Origin: Aphelidium insulamus
Lineage: Eukaryota; Aphelidiomycota; Aphelidea; Aphelidiaceae
Direction of reading: 5' to 3'
NCBI GenBank assembly: GCA_036784855.1
Contig: JAZDSV010000025.1
Coordinates: 124,001 to 188,000, forward strand
Length of the DNA: 64,000 nt
Position numbers and translations under genes: made by a program. Shown in pieces: positions 22,543 through 33,354 of the stretch (position 1 is its first letter; every line of letters begins with the position of its first letter). The notes beneath the pieces are model-generated. The model saw nothing but the letters and a program-made list of their open reading frames with translations. It searched no databases and had not been told where the DNA came from.

Positions 22543-23227
22543 TCATCTGGATCTAACGTTGAAGGGTGCGCGTTGTACGTAGAATAAGAACTTTTTCCCT
22601 TTGCGAATGCTTAAAATACTGTCGGATGACGAGGTTGAAGGCAGCTCAACATTGCGGCTCAGTGGATGTGATACAAATGCATATATTATTCCAGGCAAAA
22701 TTGTTTCGAAATACTCTCTTGTGCACTCGGCCGCTGCTTTGTTGTTGCCCACGCGATACGAGTCGACTGAAAGTCGTATTATTGCAAGCAACTGCTGCAA
22801 TCTGCGGTCATCCACATTGCCAAAGGAAAAAACCCCCGAGCGTCTCAGTCACACTGTCCTTTAGCTTCCTGAAAAAAGTTGTATCCCGCAGCATTCCACT
22901 GCTCAACAGCCAAATGCCGCGCTTCGGCAACAAGTGCTGCGGGCGCACAATGTTCAAGTACGCGCGGTCTGCAAGCTCGGCAGCGCGTTTCGACTCCACG
23001 CCAGCACTGTAGTGGTCCTTCCTGCTTCGATATTGATCCGCAGTACTAGCAAGGCGCATGGCATCATCAAGTTCCTCGGAGCAGGTGGTGGCAACTGGTA
23101 CTTCGGCCACATCATCAACCACACTTGGTGCGCAGCTGTTGTCCACATCTATTTCGTCAGATCGATCACGCGTATTCCAAAGACTTAATCGACCACACTG
23201 AACGTCGCTGAAAAATAGATACATCAT
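22543..23227 (-). CDS. Helix-rich protein B of the cluster, apparent frameshift
   Basis: The reading frame runs from the ATG at 23227 to about 22830 and continues in another frame to a stop at 22543. The switch falls on a G5/T6 homopolymer (22825-22835), where no in-frame GT-AG intron can be placed, so a one-base indel is likely (sequencing error or mutation). The N-terminus (MMYLFFSDVQC) is weakly hydrophobic. The body has the Ala-rich helical character of its neighbours (ADQYRSRKDHYSAGVESKRA). The second part (LQQLLAIIRLSVDSYRVG, AAAECTREYF) is again helical. Family and function are unknown. Confidence 0.45.
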
Positions 23228-23355
23228 CAGTATCGCCGTGGCGTGGTCATTGATTAGATTTGATGTACCTGAACCAACTGGTGAATCAGGTCTGGATCAT
23301 CATCACAACTAGAAGTCGTTACCAAATGATTATGGCTATGTACACATACGGCACA

Positions 23356-23393
<38 letters not shown>

Positions 23394-23426
23394 CTCTCAT
23401 AAATACAGTAATGACCGAGCGCCGAG

Positions 23427-24227
23427 TCACGATGTCCAGCTCCAGTTTCTGACAAGTTCTGTCAACTGCCGTATGGATGAGGGCGGCGGGGCGCAGTAGC
23501 GCTTCGTTAAATAAGCGCCGTGCTCTGGAGTCACCGCCCGCGGTAATCCGGTATCAGGGTCAATTTCCAGCGGCGCCAATAGGTACTCTCTAAAGTTCAA
23601 AGCGGCCCTTTTTTGGGGATGATCCATAGGAAACAGTTTAGCAGCATCGCCAGCGATCGCTGCTGCTTTAAACCTCAAGTTGATATACCGCAGTACGCGA
23701 TGAATCCACGTGTTTTCGGCATCATCATATTGCTGCGACAAGGCCGTGAATGCATCGCGAGACTTGCGGTACGCCAGTATGAGCTTGGTACGTCCCGCAA
23801 TAATTGAGTGATGCGATGCGGCTTTCTTGGCATCCTGTGCGCGGGACCTTGCAAGAAGCGTTTCAAAGTTACAGGCCGCTTTCGTTGCAAAGTCCACCGC
23901 GGCCAGCGATGCAGCACAGGCGTTCAAGTACCGCTCGTTATCCAGATATTGCTGCGCAGCTGCACCTGCCAAATCACACATGTCCATATCCTCGCTTGTG
24001 AGTGCAGCTTCGGGAAGAGCCTCACTGTCGTCATCGATGACAGCGTCGCTCAGTTCACACTCTGTGAGCTTACAGTCGTGTATCTTGTTCGATCTCGACA
24101 TCCATCCAAGTATGCTGTTGTACAGGGCGCGTGCAGAATCCCCTCTTTTCAGCATAGCTGGATGGCAATGGATCGACGACGCCACGGTGAGCGCGATCAA
24201 CGCGCCAAGGCGCCGCGCCATGAGCAT
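23427..24227 (-). CDS. Secreted helix-rich protein C of the cluster
   Basis: Single exon, 266 aa, from the ATG at 24227 (signal peptide MLMARRLGALIALTVASS; an upstream non-ATG extension is ignored). The mature part is mostly helical with short Ala/aromatic repeats (YLDNERYLNACAASLAAVDF, AGRTKLILAYRKSRDAF, RFKAAAIAGDAAKLF), suggesting TPR-like hairpins. Four Cys fall in CKLTEC, MCDLAG and YLNACAA, with two more further on. Same strand and style as genes A, B and D. No known domain is seen. Confidence 0.68.
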   Translation of the reverse strand: MLMARRLGALIALTVASSIHCHPAMLKRGDSARALYNSILGWMSRSNKIHDCKLTECELSDAVIDDDSEALPEAALTSEDMDMCDLAGAAAQQYLDNERYLNACAASLAAVDFATKAACNFETLLARSRAQDAKKAASHHSIIAGRTKLILAYRKSRDAFTALSQQYDDAENTWIHRVLRYINLRFKAAAIAGDAAKLFPMDHPQKRAALNFREYLLAPLEIDPDTGLPRAVTPEHGAYLTKRYCAPPPSSIRQLTELVRNWSWTS

Positions 24228-24351
24228 CGAGTGGCGATGAGTCAATATCGTTCACTGTTCGGGGCATCGATTGCATTTCGTCATGGTATTCATGTAGACT
24301 ATAAATACAACTGCCACAATACAACAACAAGTATTGATATTTTTTAATCAG

Positions 24352-24951
24352 TTAGGCAACATCACCATTTCGATTACCGCCATCATCTTCAATGCGCAAA
24401 ATGTTGGCTCGGCCTTGCGCCAGCTCTGCTAGTCTTGATAACTGCCAGTACTTGACTGCAGTTCCGGATAAGAATGAGCTATCGTCAGTCAAAGAGCATC
24501 CAGCTGCCTCCAGAAGGCAATGATAATAATATGCAGCCAGCTGGTAGTATATGCTTGCTTTCCGCCATTGCTGATGCGCCATTAACCTGGAACCAGCCGC
24601 TAGTTCCGACATTGCACTAGGACAATCTTCGGCCAGTTGAGCAGCGATAGCAGAGTGCCGCGCCGCCTCCTCAAACTCATTGCGCGCTGCATAAGCTTCG
24701 GCCAACTTTATTTCGGCGTCAGCTTGTTCCAATAAGAAGCAGAGTGGCTGAGCCACCGGCAAGTTGTGAGAAATTTGATTATCTGCAGTAACCTGATCGC
24801 ACAGCCAGCCGACCGATAAGGCGCCGTCAACGAGCTGTGGGTCGGCGCGCTGTTGGCGACGTGACATGAAGGCCGGGCGCTTTGCAATCAATCTTGTACC
24901 ATAGACACTGTGCCATAGCAGTGGCAAAACCAGCAGTATTGTGCTTCTCAT
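24352..24951 (-). CDS. Secreted helix-rich protein D of the cluster
   Basis: Single exon, 199 aa. The ATG at 24951 gives a signal peptide (MRSTILLVLPLLWHSVYG). The body is a chain of Ala-rich amphipathic helices (ADAEIKLAEAYAARNEFEEA, KASIYYQLAAYYYHCLLEA), again TPR-like. Head-to-head with the uL13 gene, 153 bp apart. No family recognised. Confidence 0.68.
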   Translation of the reverse strand: MRSTILLVLPLLWHSVYGTRLIAKRPAFMSRRQQRADPQLVDGALSVGWLCDQVTADNQISHNLPVAQPLCFLLEQADAEIKLAEAYAARNEFEEAARHSAIAAQLAEDCPSAMSELAAGSRLMAHQQWRKASIYYQLAAYYYHCLLEAAGCSLTDDSSFLSGTAVKYWQLSRLAELAQGRANILRIEDDGGNRNGDVA

Positions 24952-25104
24952 TGTATAAATGCTGTGCGTGAGTGTAATTATTAATTGTTTAGAATTAGCT
25001 GAACCCTGACCCAAAAGAAGCGGCCAATCACAGCGCGCCTGGCAGCAAAACTTTTCTCATCGCCGACTTGCGCATTTGCTCACCCACAACTTTGCGCACA
25101 CGCC

Positions 25105-25822
25105 ATGTCCGACTACACAAAGGTGCGCTGCTTGTGCATCTAGTTGAGAGACACGATTCTCACCGTCGCGCCGTGCAGGTGGTTGTCATTGACGGCAAGG
25201 CCCATCTGGCCGGCCGACTCGCGTCCATCGTCGCCAAGCAGCTGCTGAACGGCCAAAAGATTGTGGTGGTGCGCTGCGAGGAGCTCAACATCACCGGCTC
25301 CTTCTTCCGCAACAAGCGTACGTAGCCTTGATTATATGAAAAAGTTTATTTATTCGACTTGTAGTCAAGTACCACGGCTACCTGAACAAGCGCTGCGTGG
25401 TGAACCCGGCACGCGGTGCCTTCCATTTCCGCGCCCCGTCGCGCATGTTCTACCGCATCATCCGCGGTATGCTACCGCACAAGACTGCCCGCGGTGCCGC
25501 CGCCCTGGAGCGTCTGAAGGTGTTTGAGGGTGTGCCGCAGCCGTACGACAAGATGAAGCGCATGGTGGTGCCGGAGGCGCTGCGCGTGCTGCGCCTCAAG
25601 CCCGGCCGTCGATTCACCGTGCTTGGCCGTCTGTCCGCCGAGGTGGGCTGGAAGTATGCCGAGGTGGTGGACAAGCTGGAGCAGAAGCGAAAGGTCAAGA
25701 GCGCCGCGTACTATGAGCGAAAGAAGGCTGGCGCGCGTCTGGTGCAGAAGGCCAAGGCCAACGTCGCCAAGGACCTGAAGCCCGTCCAGGCCACCATGGA
25801 GCAGTTTGGCTACACGCTGTAA
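25105..25822 (+). CDS. RPL13A: Ribosomal protein uL13 (L13A)
   Basis: Exons 25105-25122 (six codons), 25179-25317, 25365-25822; 204 aa, the usual eukaryotic length. It matches uL13 throughout: [69 protein letters not shown], and a basic C-terminal helix. Structural protein of the large subunit. The very short first exon ending just after the start is common in ribosomal protein genes. An AATAAA signal lies about 30 bp after the stop. Confidence 0.97.
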
Positions 25823-25955
25823 GCGCCTCCTGTCCCTGCTGCCAGCGCCAATAAAATACATGGTACATGAGAGACTATCTGATTATGCATTGTCTGTCCA
25901 ACACCACCAACACACTCTGTCTCTGTTTATGCAGTATGTACATTCGCCAAAGTGT

Positions 25956-27039
25956 CTAGTGCTGTCCTGGTTCTTCATCTTCTTGTTCTTGCACATGTTG
26001 CTGTTCTTGCACTTCTTCCATATCGCCGTGGTCCCGGGCCACACTGCACAGCCAGCCGTGATAGTGTTGGACCAGGCCGGACTGCGAGTCCTGGTAGCCC
26101 ATGAAGCGTTCGTGTCGCTCCACCTGCAGGCCACACTGTCGCAACAGCGTCTCCATCTCGGGCACGCTGAACGACGACAGATCCGAGTGGTCGTGCCGCT
26201 CCGGCAGCGTCACACCCAGCACACTGCGGCTGTCTGTTCGCAGCATTTGCCGCGCGTGCGTGAGGAATCGGCGTGGATCGCGGATAAAGTCCATCACACC
26301 CACGCACACCACCACGTCGAACGAGGCGGGCCGGAGCACCTTGTCCGCCAGCGGGTACGGAAACTCTTCCAAATTGTGTGTTATGAGTCGCGACAGTCCG
26401 CGCGTCCTGGCCTTGTCCAGCATCTGCACGGTTTTTATAGTTTCAAGGTGTATGATGTATGATATATGTATATATATATATATATATCATATAAGCCACA
26501 CTCAATAGCAATACATACCTCGGGAGTAGTGTCCACGCCCACAAGCTCAAAGCGGAGCCCGCCACTCTGGCCGCACTCTCGCTCATGTTCCACAAACTTT
26601 AGGCAGCTCTGCCCCGTACCACAGCCAAGATCAAGCACCCGCACCTTTCCAGAATAGTCACCAGCATCGGTGGCAATGCCCCGTTCAGAACGAGGAGGAC
26701 GATGCTGGAGCAGCCACTCTATGCACCACGTGCCGATCTTGAACGGGCCGGGGTACGAGGCGTGGTTGGTGTCGATCTCCTTGTCATAGTTGCAGGCATA
26801 GGCACCTGCATACCACAGTCATCACCAGGCATTGATGGCTCTGCCACATACGCCGCACACACACCACACCGTGGGAAGGTGTACAGCAGGCAACACGCAC
26901 CGTAAAAGTCGGCAATCTGGTCCCCATTCCACATGCCCACCTGGGTGCCATGCTTGTGGTGGCCATAGTGCCGCGAGGGTGAGACGGCATCGGCGTGCGG
27001 CGACGATGTGCAAGCGGTTTCCGTTGCAGTCTGGTGCAT
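25956..27039 (-). CDS. Class I SAM-dependent methyltransferase, METTL27-like
   Basis: Exons 27039-26901, 26805-26519, 26423-25956; 297 aa. The SAM-binding motif I is VRVLDLGCGTGQSC with the acidic motif II in ELVGVDTTPEMLDKA; motif IV/post-IV reads FDVVVCVGVMDFI. An N-terminal block with NGDQIADFYGAYACNYDKEI resembles the region in front of the fold in METTL27/WBSCR27-type enzymes. The C-terminus ends in a Glu/Gln-rich tail. The substrate cannot be told from sequence. Both introns are 95 bp; the second holds a (TA)n stretch. It is tail-to-tail with uL13. Confidence 0.8.
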
Positions 27040-27252
27040 TATGGCGGTGTGGTTGTGCTCTGTGTGTGCGTGTGTGTATGTCTCTGTTTACTACTGTTTA
27101 CTACGTAACAGACTAATCTTGAGTCCTCCCTAGATTAGTCCTTACTACTTAACAGCCGCGGCACTAAATACTAACAAGCTTGCTTGTTGTTAAACGCCTG
27201 GGCATTGAATGTCCATATGATGATGAGTGTATATTGTTCGCAGCAGTTGGCA

Positions 27253-28052
27253 TTAATGCTGCAGGGCCAGCTTCTGTAGCTGGTTCTCGCCGTGGGCGCG
27301 GGGAACAGACTTGCGCTGCATACACGCCTCGAAACCATGGCGATCACGTCCACTTGAGCAGCGCCAAAATGGTATCGGCGGCTGGAATGCCGATGCAGAC
27401 ACCGAGCGAGTAAACTCGTTGAATTCATATCGCGTCTTTAAAATCTGCTTGTCGCCTCTCTCCCAAATGTTCTCCCGGTCCGCATACTCCACATAGTCAC
27501 CGGTGACGGGGTGGATGTACATAACGCCATCCAAATTGCCGAAATCAACCGAGCGCACTTTGGTGAAGCTGCGCAGTTCTTGTCCGCGATACAGCACCGT
27601 GCCATTATCCTGCTTGAAGTAGTACATAGAGTACATTACAACCAATACTTATTGCTATGGAATAAAACAAGCAAAATTAGAGCTGTATGTACCTTGGCGT
27701 CAGCACCAAAGTCCAAGTTGAATTCCGTAAAGGGATATTTGGTGCACGAGCGTGCATATGCAATATAAACATAGCACCAATTCTATGCGCAGTCACGATC
27801 AGCTCATATACACCGCTATGAAGTTATTTTCCACAAACTTGCGTTTTCAATGTAAATGTCTTCAAAGCGCGGAATGCTGTAATGGGCGCGTTTGGCCGGC
27901 AAATCCACATACAACATCCGATCCTTGTTGATACGCGCCGTGAATTGTGCCACAGTGGGGAATGCACTCGTGGCGTTGGAGGAAGGTGGCACAGCCGATG
28001 TGGCCGCGACCATGAGGCACGCCACCACGAATAGGAATGCAACGGTGTACAT
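27253..28052 (-). CDS. Secreted small protein, divergent fourth member of the 8.6-12 kb family
   Basis: Exons 28052-27843 (210 bp), 27782-27693 (90 bp), 27612-27253 (360 bp); 219 aa. The first two exon lengths equal those of the three tandem copies. A signal peptide (MYTVAFLFVVACLMVAATSA) is followed by FPTVAQFTARI (matches FPTAPQFTT), a middle exon ending FNLDFGADAK, then VMYIHPVTGDYVEY and SVSASAFQPPIPFW (matches SASAFNPPFPFF). The first intron (27783-27842) works only as GC-AG with donor GCAAGT; no in-frame GT donor exists there. Function unknown, but homology with the tandem array is clear from motifs and gene structure. Confidence 0.82.
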
Positions 28053-28765
28053 TTCAGATGTTATGATGAACGTGCAGGTGTGAATTTCCCCGCGGCGATG
28101 ATGGGTTAATGTAAACTGATTAATGTAACTAATGTACTCAGCCACTCACGTGAAATTCAACTCGATTATGGGCTAATATACGGACTCAGCCACTCCCACT
28201 CACGTGAAATACGCTTACTCATATACCAACGTGTGGCCAGTGGCCGCAGTGCCGTTTGGCAATACCTTTGTTCCATAAGGTGTTTAGATAGCTAGAGCGG
28301 CAAGAACCAGGCAACTTGCCTTTGTCAAGTTGACAGCATAGGTGGCCCCGTCAAATATTACTTCACTTGCTATGTGAGAGTTAGCTGCTCGCCTCTCCTG
28401 ACGCTTAAACTAAAGGCAGAACTACAAGGTGCTATACATTGGCGATGCGGTGTGTATTAACACTGAGGCTATGACTATCTCATCATTTGTCCTAGGAAGC
28501 AACGATGGCCTATCGTACCATCGTACCAATGTAGGTTCCAGTACATACTAGAGCTGAGTTTAAACTCAAGGACCTAAGTTAACACCTCTTACGTATTATG
28601 TATGCCGATTATATATATATATAATATATATGACGCCTTTTTCAAAGTGCTAAATACTTGCTTGTGATTGATTGATTGATTTATTCATTAAACGTATCTA
28701 ACCGGTCGGTCATGACGTTGCACCGTTGGTTGCCCGAGTGCGTGTTGACATATACAAAATATACT
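28053..28765. other. Intergenic, 713 bp
   Basis: Contains a short TATATA palindrome (28612-28630) and a (TGAT)n stretch near 28664. No gene recognised. Confidence 0.6.
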
Positions 28766-28769
28766 TCAG

Positions 28770-29575
28770 TTCACAGTGATGGACTCCATGCGGAGTAAAG
28801 CGGTGTGGTCAGCCATCGCACTGCGTGAAAAAGTTTGCAAGTACTGCTGCCGCTTGTGGATGTTGTATGTATGGTGACTTATGCAGCTCCAGCGTGAATA
28901 TGCCGAGTTGAGCCAGGTTGTCACGGAGTTGAGCACGTTCCGCCTGTCGAGACAGACAATGTCGGACGCGGTGGGCAATGTCATCACGGGTACCACAGTA
29001 TCGACAGTCGGCACAGTCTTGTCGAGTCGCAGTCGTTTTGGCACAGAAAATGTTGGGTAGTAGCCGGAACGGAGCTGAGTAAGAACACTCGACTGTCGTC
29101 TAGTGCGGCCAGCATGCAGACGCTGTAAGAGAGCCGGGGCCGAGAGAATGTCATCATAGTACAGCGATGACTCGTTCAGCTTTTCCTCGGTCTCCCACTT
29201 GGCTTGATGTTGCCGCCAAGCTACGGCGTTGTATACTACGCTTGGCATCATTCAGTCGGATGCCTTCATGCAGATCAAAAAGCGGCACTGCGTGGTCAGT
29301 GGCTGCTACCCGGGCGGCGGCATAAGCAGCATTTGCTGGAGTAGCATGGTGCGGCATATGAGGAAGCCAGTGGACCGTGACTTCCTGTGTCAGTGTGCAC
29401 AACAGCTGATTCAACTGGTGTGCCAGTGGTGACTTGACTGACTGCCAGTTGGCAAAGACTTTGCACTGTAGCTCGATCCTGACACCACATAACAACCGGT
29501 CGATGACACTTTTCTGCTGCAGCGCGGCGCACAGCTGCCACGAGTGCTGCTAATTCTGCCTGATGTTGCTGGACT
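28770..29575 (-). mobile_element. Degenerate non-LTR retrotransposon 3' end (RNase H and zinc knuckle)
   Basis: On the minus strand, three out-of-frame pieces together resemble the C-terminal part of a non-LTR polyprotein. From about 29560 down is an RNase H-like segment (QAELAALVAAVRRA, then an Asp-containing block). After a frame change comes a VTVHWLPHMPHHATPANAAY block, like the H-W-x-P-x-H-x2-x2-N-E-x-A-D end of RNase H but with lost acidic residues. Then follow a LTQLRSGYYP motif and, after another frame change near 29015, a knuckle-like CADCRYCGTRDDIAHRVRHC. Reverse transcriptase is not present. This is a decayed, truncated copy with at least two frame breaks. Confidence 0.6.
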
Positions 29576-30339
29576 TGCTTGTGATCGTTATGCTGTTTGT
29601 CGCCGCGCTTATCGGAGCGCTGCTCACGTCAGCACCGGCCACTTCAGCACGTATAGCCACCAATACAACTATTACAGCCGCGCCGGGTGGAGGGTTAGAA
29701 GTGACCATCACTAGCAGTGGCGTGGCGGTAGAGGATGGGAGCGCGTGGTGCCACGACCATTTGGACGATTTCCGCGCCACATGCACCAAATTGGATCTGC
29801 ACGCCGGTATGAGTACTTGCCTGGACACGATGTCCCTTCGTGGTGTGGTTGGCAGTTGCGTGTATGGCGGGTCCGAGTTCGACAACGATATGCGGTTCCA
29901 GGTGGTGCGCGATGCTGCAGACCTGGTGGCGCGGGAATGCCGGGAGCCGTGCGGTGCCGGTGAGGTGCACTTGCTCTTCACCTACCACTATCGCCACCAC
30001 ACCGGAGATATTATTTCCCGCAATCCGTACAAGTGCTTCCCCGCCAATGAAGTATTTGCCGTGCACGATGAGTCCGTGCCACTATTGGCGCACAGTGGCA
30101 CGGCCCACGTATACGACGTGGCCACCATCTGCGCCAACCGGAAAGCCGACTGCGACCAACCAGTGCCGAGGAGACGTGACGGCATTCACCTGCAACTGGA
30201 AGCCTCTGGTGGAACTGTCATCATTCAACATTGTCAACCGTGCGGTGCCTGTGGACTCGCAGTGCACTTGCGCGCCCACATTGGTTGTGCAGCCGGCCAG
30301 CGCGTAGATCATTGTAGCTTTCCACACTACAATGTATAA
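29563..30339 (+). CDS. Cysteine-rich secreted or type II membrane protein, uncertain C-terminus
   Basis: The ATG at 29563 is followed by a strong hydrophobic segment (MLLDLLVIVMLFVAALIGAL), a signal peptide or anchor. The lumenal part has many Cys (WCHDHLDDFRATC, STCLDT, GSCVYGG, ARECREPCGAGE). After about 30150 two frames are open. The first stops at 30339; the second, with higher GC3 and a regular C-x(n)-C pattern (QCRGDVTAFTCNWKPL, SQCTCAPTL), stops at 30307. I suspect a one-base indel near 30150-30160 and that the second frame is the true C-terminus, but this is not proven. The start overlaps the antisense retroelement relic. No family recognised. Confidence 0.6.
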   Translation: MLLDLLVIVMLFVAALIGALLTSAPATSARIATNTTITAAPGGGLEVTITSSGVAVEDGSAWCHDHLDDFRATCTKLDLHAGMSTCLDTMSLRGVVGSCVYGGSEFDNDMRFQVVRDAADLVARECREPCGAGEVHLLFTYHYRHHTGDIISRNPYKCFPANEVFAVHDESVPLLAHSGTAHVYDVATICANRKADCDQPVPRRRDGIHLQLEASGGTVIIQHCQPCGACGLAVHLRAHIGCAAGQRVDHCSFPHYNV

Positions 30340-30709
30340 GCATTCACTTACCGACATTCATTGTATGTTTAGTGTATTATTCTGCAGCTTGCCTGTGTGT
30401 AGTGCACGTCCCGTGTTGCTAATTGACGTTCAACACCTTGCATGTGGTGAGAGTAGTAAGACTAACAATTATGAAATGACATACTTATTAACACGATTTA
30501 TTCTATGGCATGGTTGTATGAAATCGGCGTGTGTATGTGGATGCTGTTCTGGGCGGCAGTAACAATAGATTACATAATGACGCAATGCATGAAGCTTGTG
30601 CACTACATAAAGCGCCTCATTCCTTGAGCAGCATGCATTAAATACACATTGTCGGTGCCTGTGGTGCTTAAATATCCGATAAATAGTTTAAATACCATAT
30701 TCAAGCTGC
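30340..30709. other. Intergenic, 370 bp
   Basis: No feature recognised. Confidence 0.6.
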
Positions 30710-33354
30710 ATGATACGGCTGGGGCGCGAGTTGCTTTGGCGTCGCGGTCTCTGCACCGTTGCCGCCACAGGCACTCCACCACCGGCACTGTTCACCGTGT
30801 CGGCAGAGGTTGCCGGTGCCATGCGCGTCGGCCGGCCCGTGGTGGCGCTCGAGTCCACCATCATCACCCACGGCATGCCCTATCCGTACAATCTGCGCAC
30901 TGCCGGACGCGTGGAGCAGATTATCCGCGACGAGGGCTGCGTGCCGGCCACTATTGCCGTGCTGGATGGCCGGGTGCACGTGGGACTGAGTGCCGAGCAG
31001 CTGGACACGCTGGCCACCGCTCCAGCCGGCACCGCGGTCAAGGTCAGCCGGCGTGATCTGGCACCGCTGCTGGCCGTCCAGTCTGGTGGCATTTCTTCCA
31101 CACTAGGCGGCAGGCCACGCTACGGCTCCACCACCGTCAGCGCGACCATGTATGCGGCGCACCGCGTTGGCATTAAGGTGTTTGTGACGGGCGGCATTGG
31201 CGGCGTGCATCGTGGCGGCCACGACAGCATGGACGTGTCGGCCGATCTGACGGAGCTGGGACGCACCCCGGTAGCCGTGGTGTGCGCTGGTATCAAATCC
31301 ATTTTGGACATTGGCCGCAGTCTGGAGTACCTGGAGACGCACGGCGTGTCTGTAACAACTGTCGGTGACTCGGCGCAGTTTCCCGCCTTTTACACGCGCG
31401 ATAGTGGCTTCACTGTGCGTATTGTACCGTATAGTATATCGCACATACGTACATTCATTGCGTACTCATATCTATTTCATAGAGCCCATCGCATGCGCGA
31501 AGTGAAAAGGAGGCAGCAGCCATTATTCGGGCCAATGCACTGCTGCAGTTGAACAGCGGAATGGTGCTGGCAGTGCCGGTTCCCAAAGAGCATTCGGTGG
31601 ACGCCGCGCTCATTGAGACCGCCATTCAGCAGGCGCTGGCCGAGTGCCGGCAACAAAATATTTACGGTCGCGATGTCACGCCATTTGTACTGAAGCGCCT
31701 TGGCCAGCTCACCGACATGAGGAGCCTTGATGCTAGTATGTTTTAACTCTATTATTCATTGTGACTATTGGTAATAGTTACAATGATAGACATGGCATTG
31801 ATACACAACAATGCACTGGTGGGCGCGAGAATCGCACGGCATCTGGCTGCCATGGAGGCGCTAGACTCGGGCAGAGGTGTTGACATATTTCTGGGAAACA
31901 ACGCTGAAAAGGACGTGACTGATGCACGGCCACTGTTTATTGGCGGCACGGCACTGGATATTGTATGCCAGCTGGAAGGTGAAGTTGCCAAATCACATAC
32001 TGACAATGACTGGAACAAGTACTTGCATACGAGTTCTCCGGGCCGCGTCCGACAGTCTCTGGGCGGAGTGGCGCGCAACGTGGCAGAAGCATTCTATCGC
32101 ACCGTGAGCGGTGTCGACTCCTCGCTGCAAGACGCATCAGCTGTTGGAGGTTCTCAATTACCTATGGCGCACCAGCTCTCGCCCAAGCTATACTCGCCAC
32201 TGGGGCGTGATCAGTTTGCGCAACAGATCAGACAACAAATGGCAAGTATTGGCATGGACACCGATGGCCTTGAGTCAAGCACCGCAGTGAATGAGAAGTC
32301 TAACTTTATGTACGGCACGCCCGTATACAATGCTCTACTGGACCCGCGCGGGAAATTGATGGCGGCCGGCGCAGATATGAAACTTCTTCGTAGGCGTCAG
32401 TTGCCGCTACACCGCCGCGCCATCAGTGATGTGCAGACTGGCAAGGCGTCTGCGGTATTCCTGGATGCCAATATCCACGCCGACACAGCTCTGGACATTG
32501 TTGGCGCGGCAAACAAGGCCCGCTTGCCGGTATTCTTTGAACCGACATCGGTGCCAAAGTGCCGTGCTATTTTCGCCGACTTGTTGCCACTACAAAAGGA
32601 CAAGCGGCACCAGTTCCCTGTGCTGTGCGTCACACCAAATCAGCATGAACTGGCGGCCATGAGCGAATTGATTGCCAATGACGATTCTATGTGTCATTTG
32701 AATGAAGCCGAGCGCCACCACACTAGTGTACAGGGGTCCGCGAGACTGCCCGACCGAGTCACATCACTCATTCCAGATATCAAACGGGTGCTGCGGGTTG
32801 TGCCAACAGTATTGCTGAAGCTGGGCAGCGACGGTGTGGTGCTATGTCGCCGCACAAATGTCACCGATCTTAAGGCAAGCCTGGCCGAGGAGGTGGACCC
32901 ACGGCCAGATGATCGACACGCCACCACTCTGTCGGTGCTGGACCACCCGGAACTGTGGCACTGGCAGGACATTAAGGAGACAGCCGCTGAGCTAAAATCA
33001 ACAGCTGGCACCGGCACCAGTATCAGACTGCGTTACTACCCGCCCAGCATTCAACTGAGTGCCGACTCGATCGTCAGCGAGACCGGCGCTGGAGATTCAC
33101 TGGTCGGCGCCTACATGGCCGGCACAATGCAACTCACTCAGCAAGCACCACCTAATGATGTCCTTGCCGCTGAGGTGTGGCAGGATATGAGCGCGCACAG
33201 TCGGCACCTATACTGGCTGAACAACGCGGGGAATAGTGGCGAGACGGAGCTAGACGCCATTATGATGCGGGCACGACAAGCGGCTGAACTGTCTCTGCAG
33301 TGTCACGAGGCAGTTAGTCCGCATATTGGTGGTCTTGCCCGTATCACAGAGTAG
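30710..33354 (+). CDS. Bifunctional pseudouridine-5'-phosphate glycosidase / pseudouridine kinase
   Basis: Exons 30710-31414, 31483-31735, 31778-33354; 844 aa. Residues 1-22 ([17 protein letters not shown]) look like a mitochondrial presequence. Residues ~30-320 are the PsuG glycosidase: [16 protein letters not shown] (catalytic Glu), [12 protein letters not shown] (Lys), [33 protein letters not shown]. The remainder is a PfkB-family kinase: [34 protein letters not shown], and the catalytic loop [16 protein letters not shown]. Fusion lets one protein phosphorylate pseudouridine and split the phosphate to uracil and ribose-5-phosphate, salvaging modified RNA breakdown products. Such fusions are known in fungi and some animals. 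Location in mitochondria is inferred from the N-terminus only. Confidence 0.93.

Noticed and set aside
23361-23390. (TA)n tract as a functional element
   Set aside because: Simple dinucleotide repeats of this kind occur in several introns and spacers here; no further structure supports a function.
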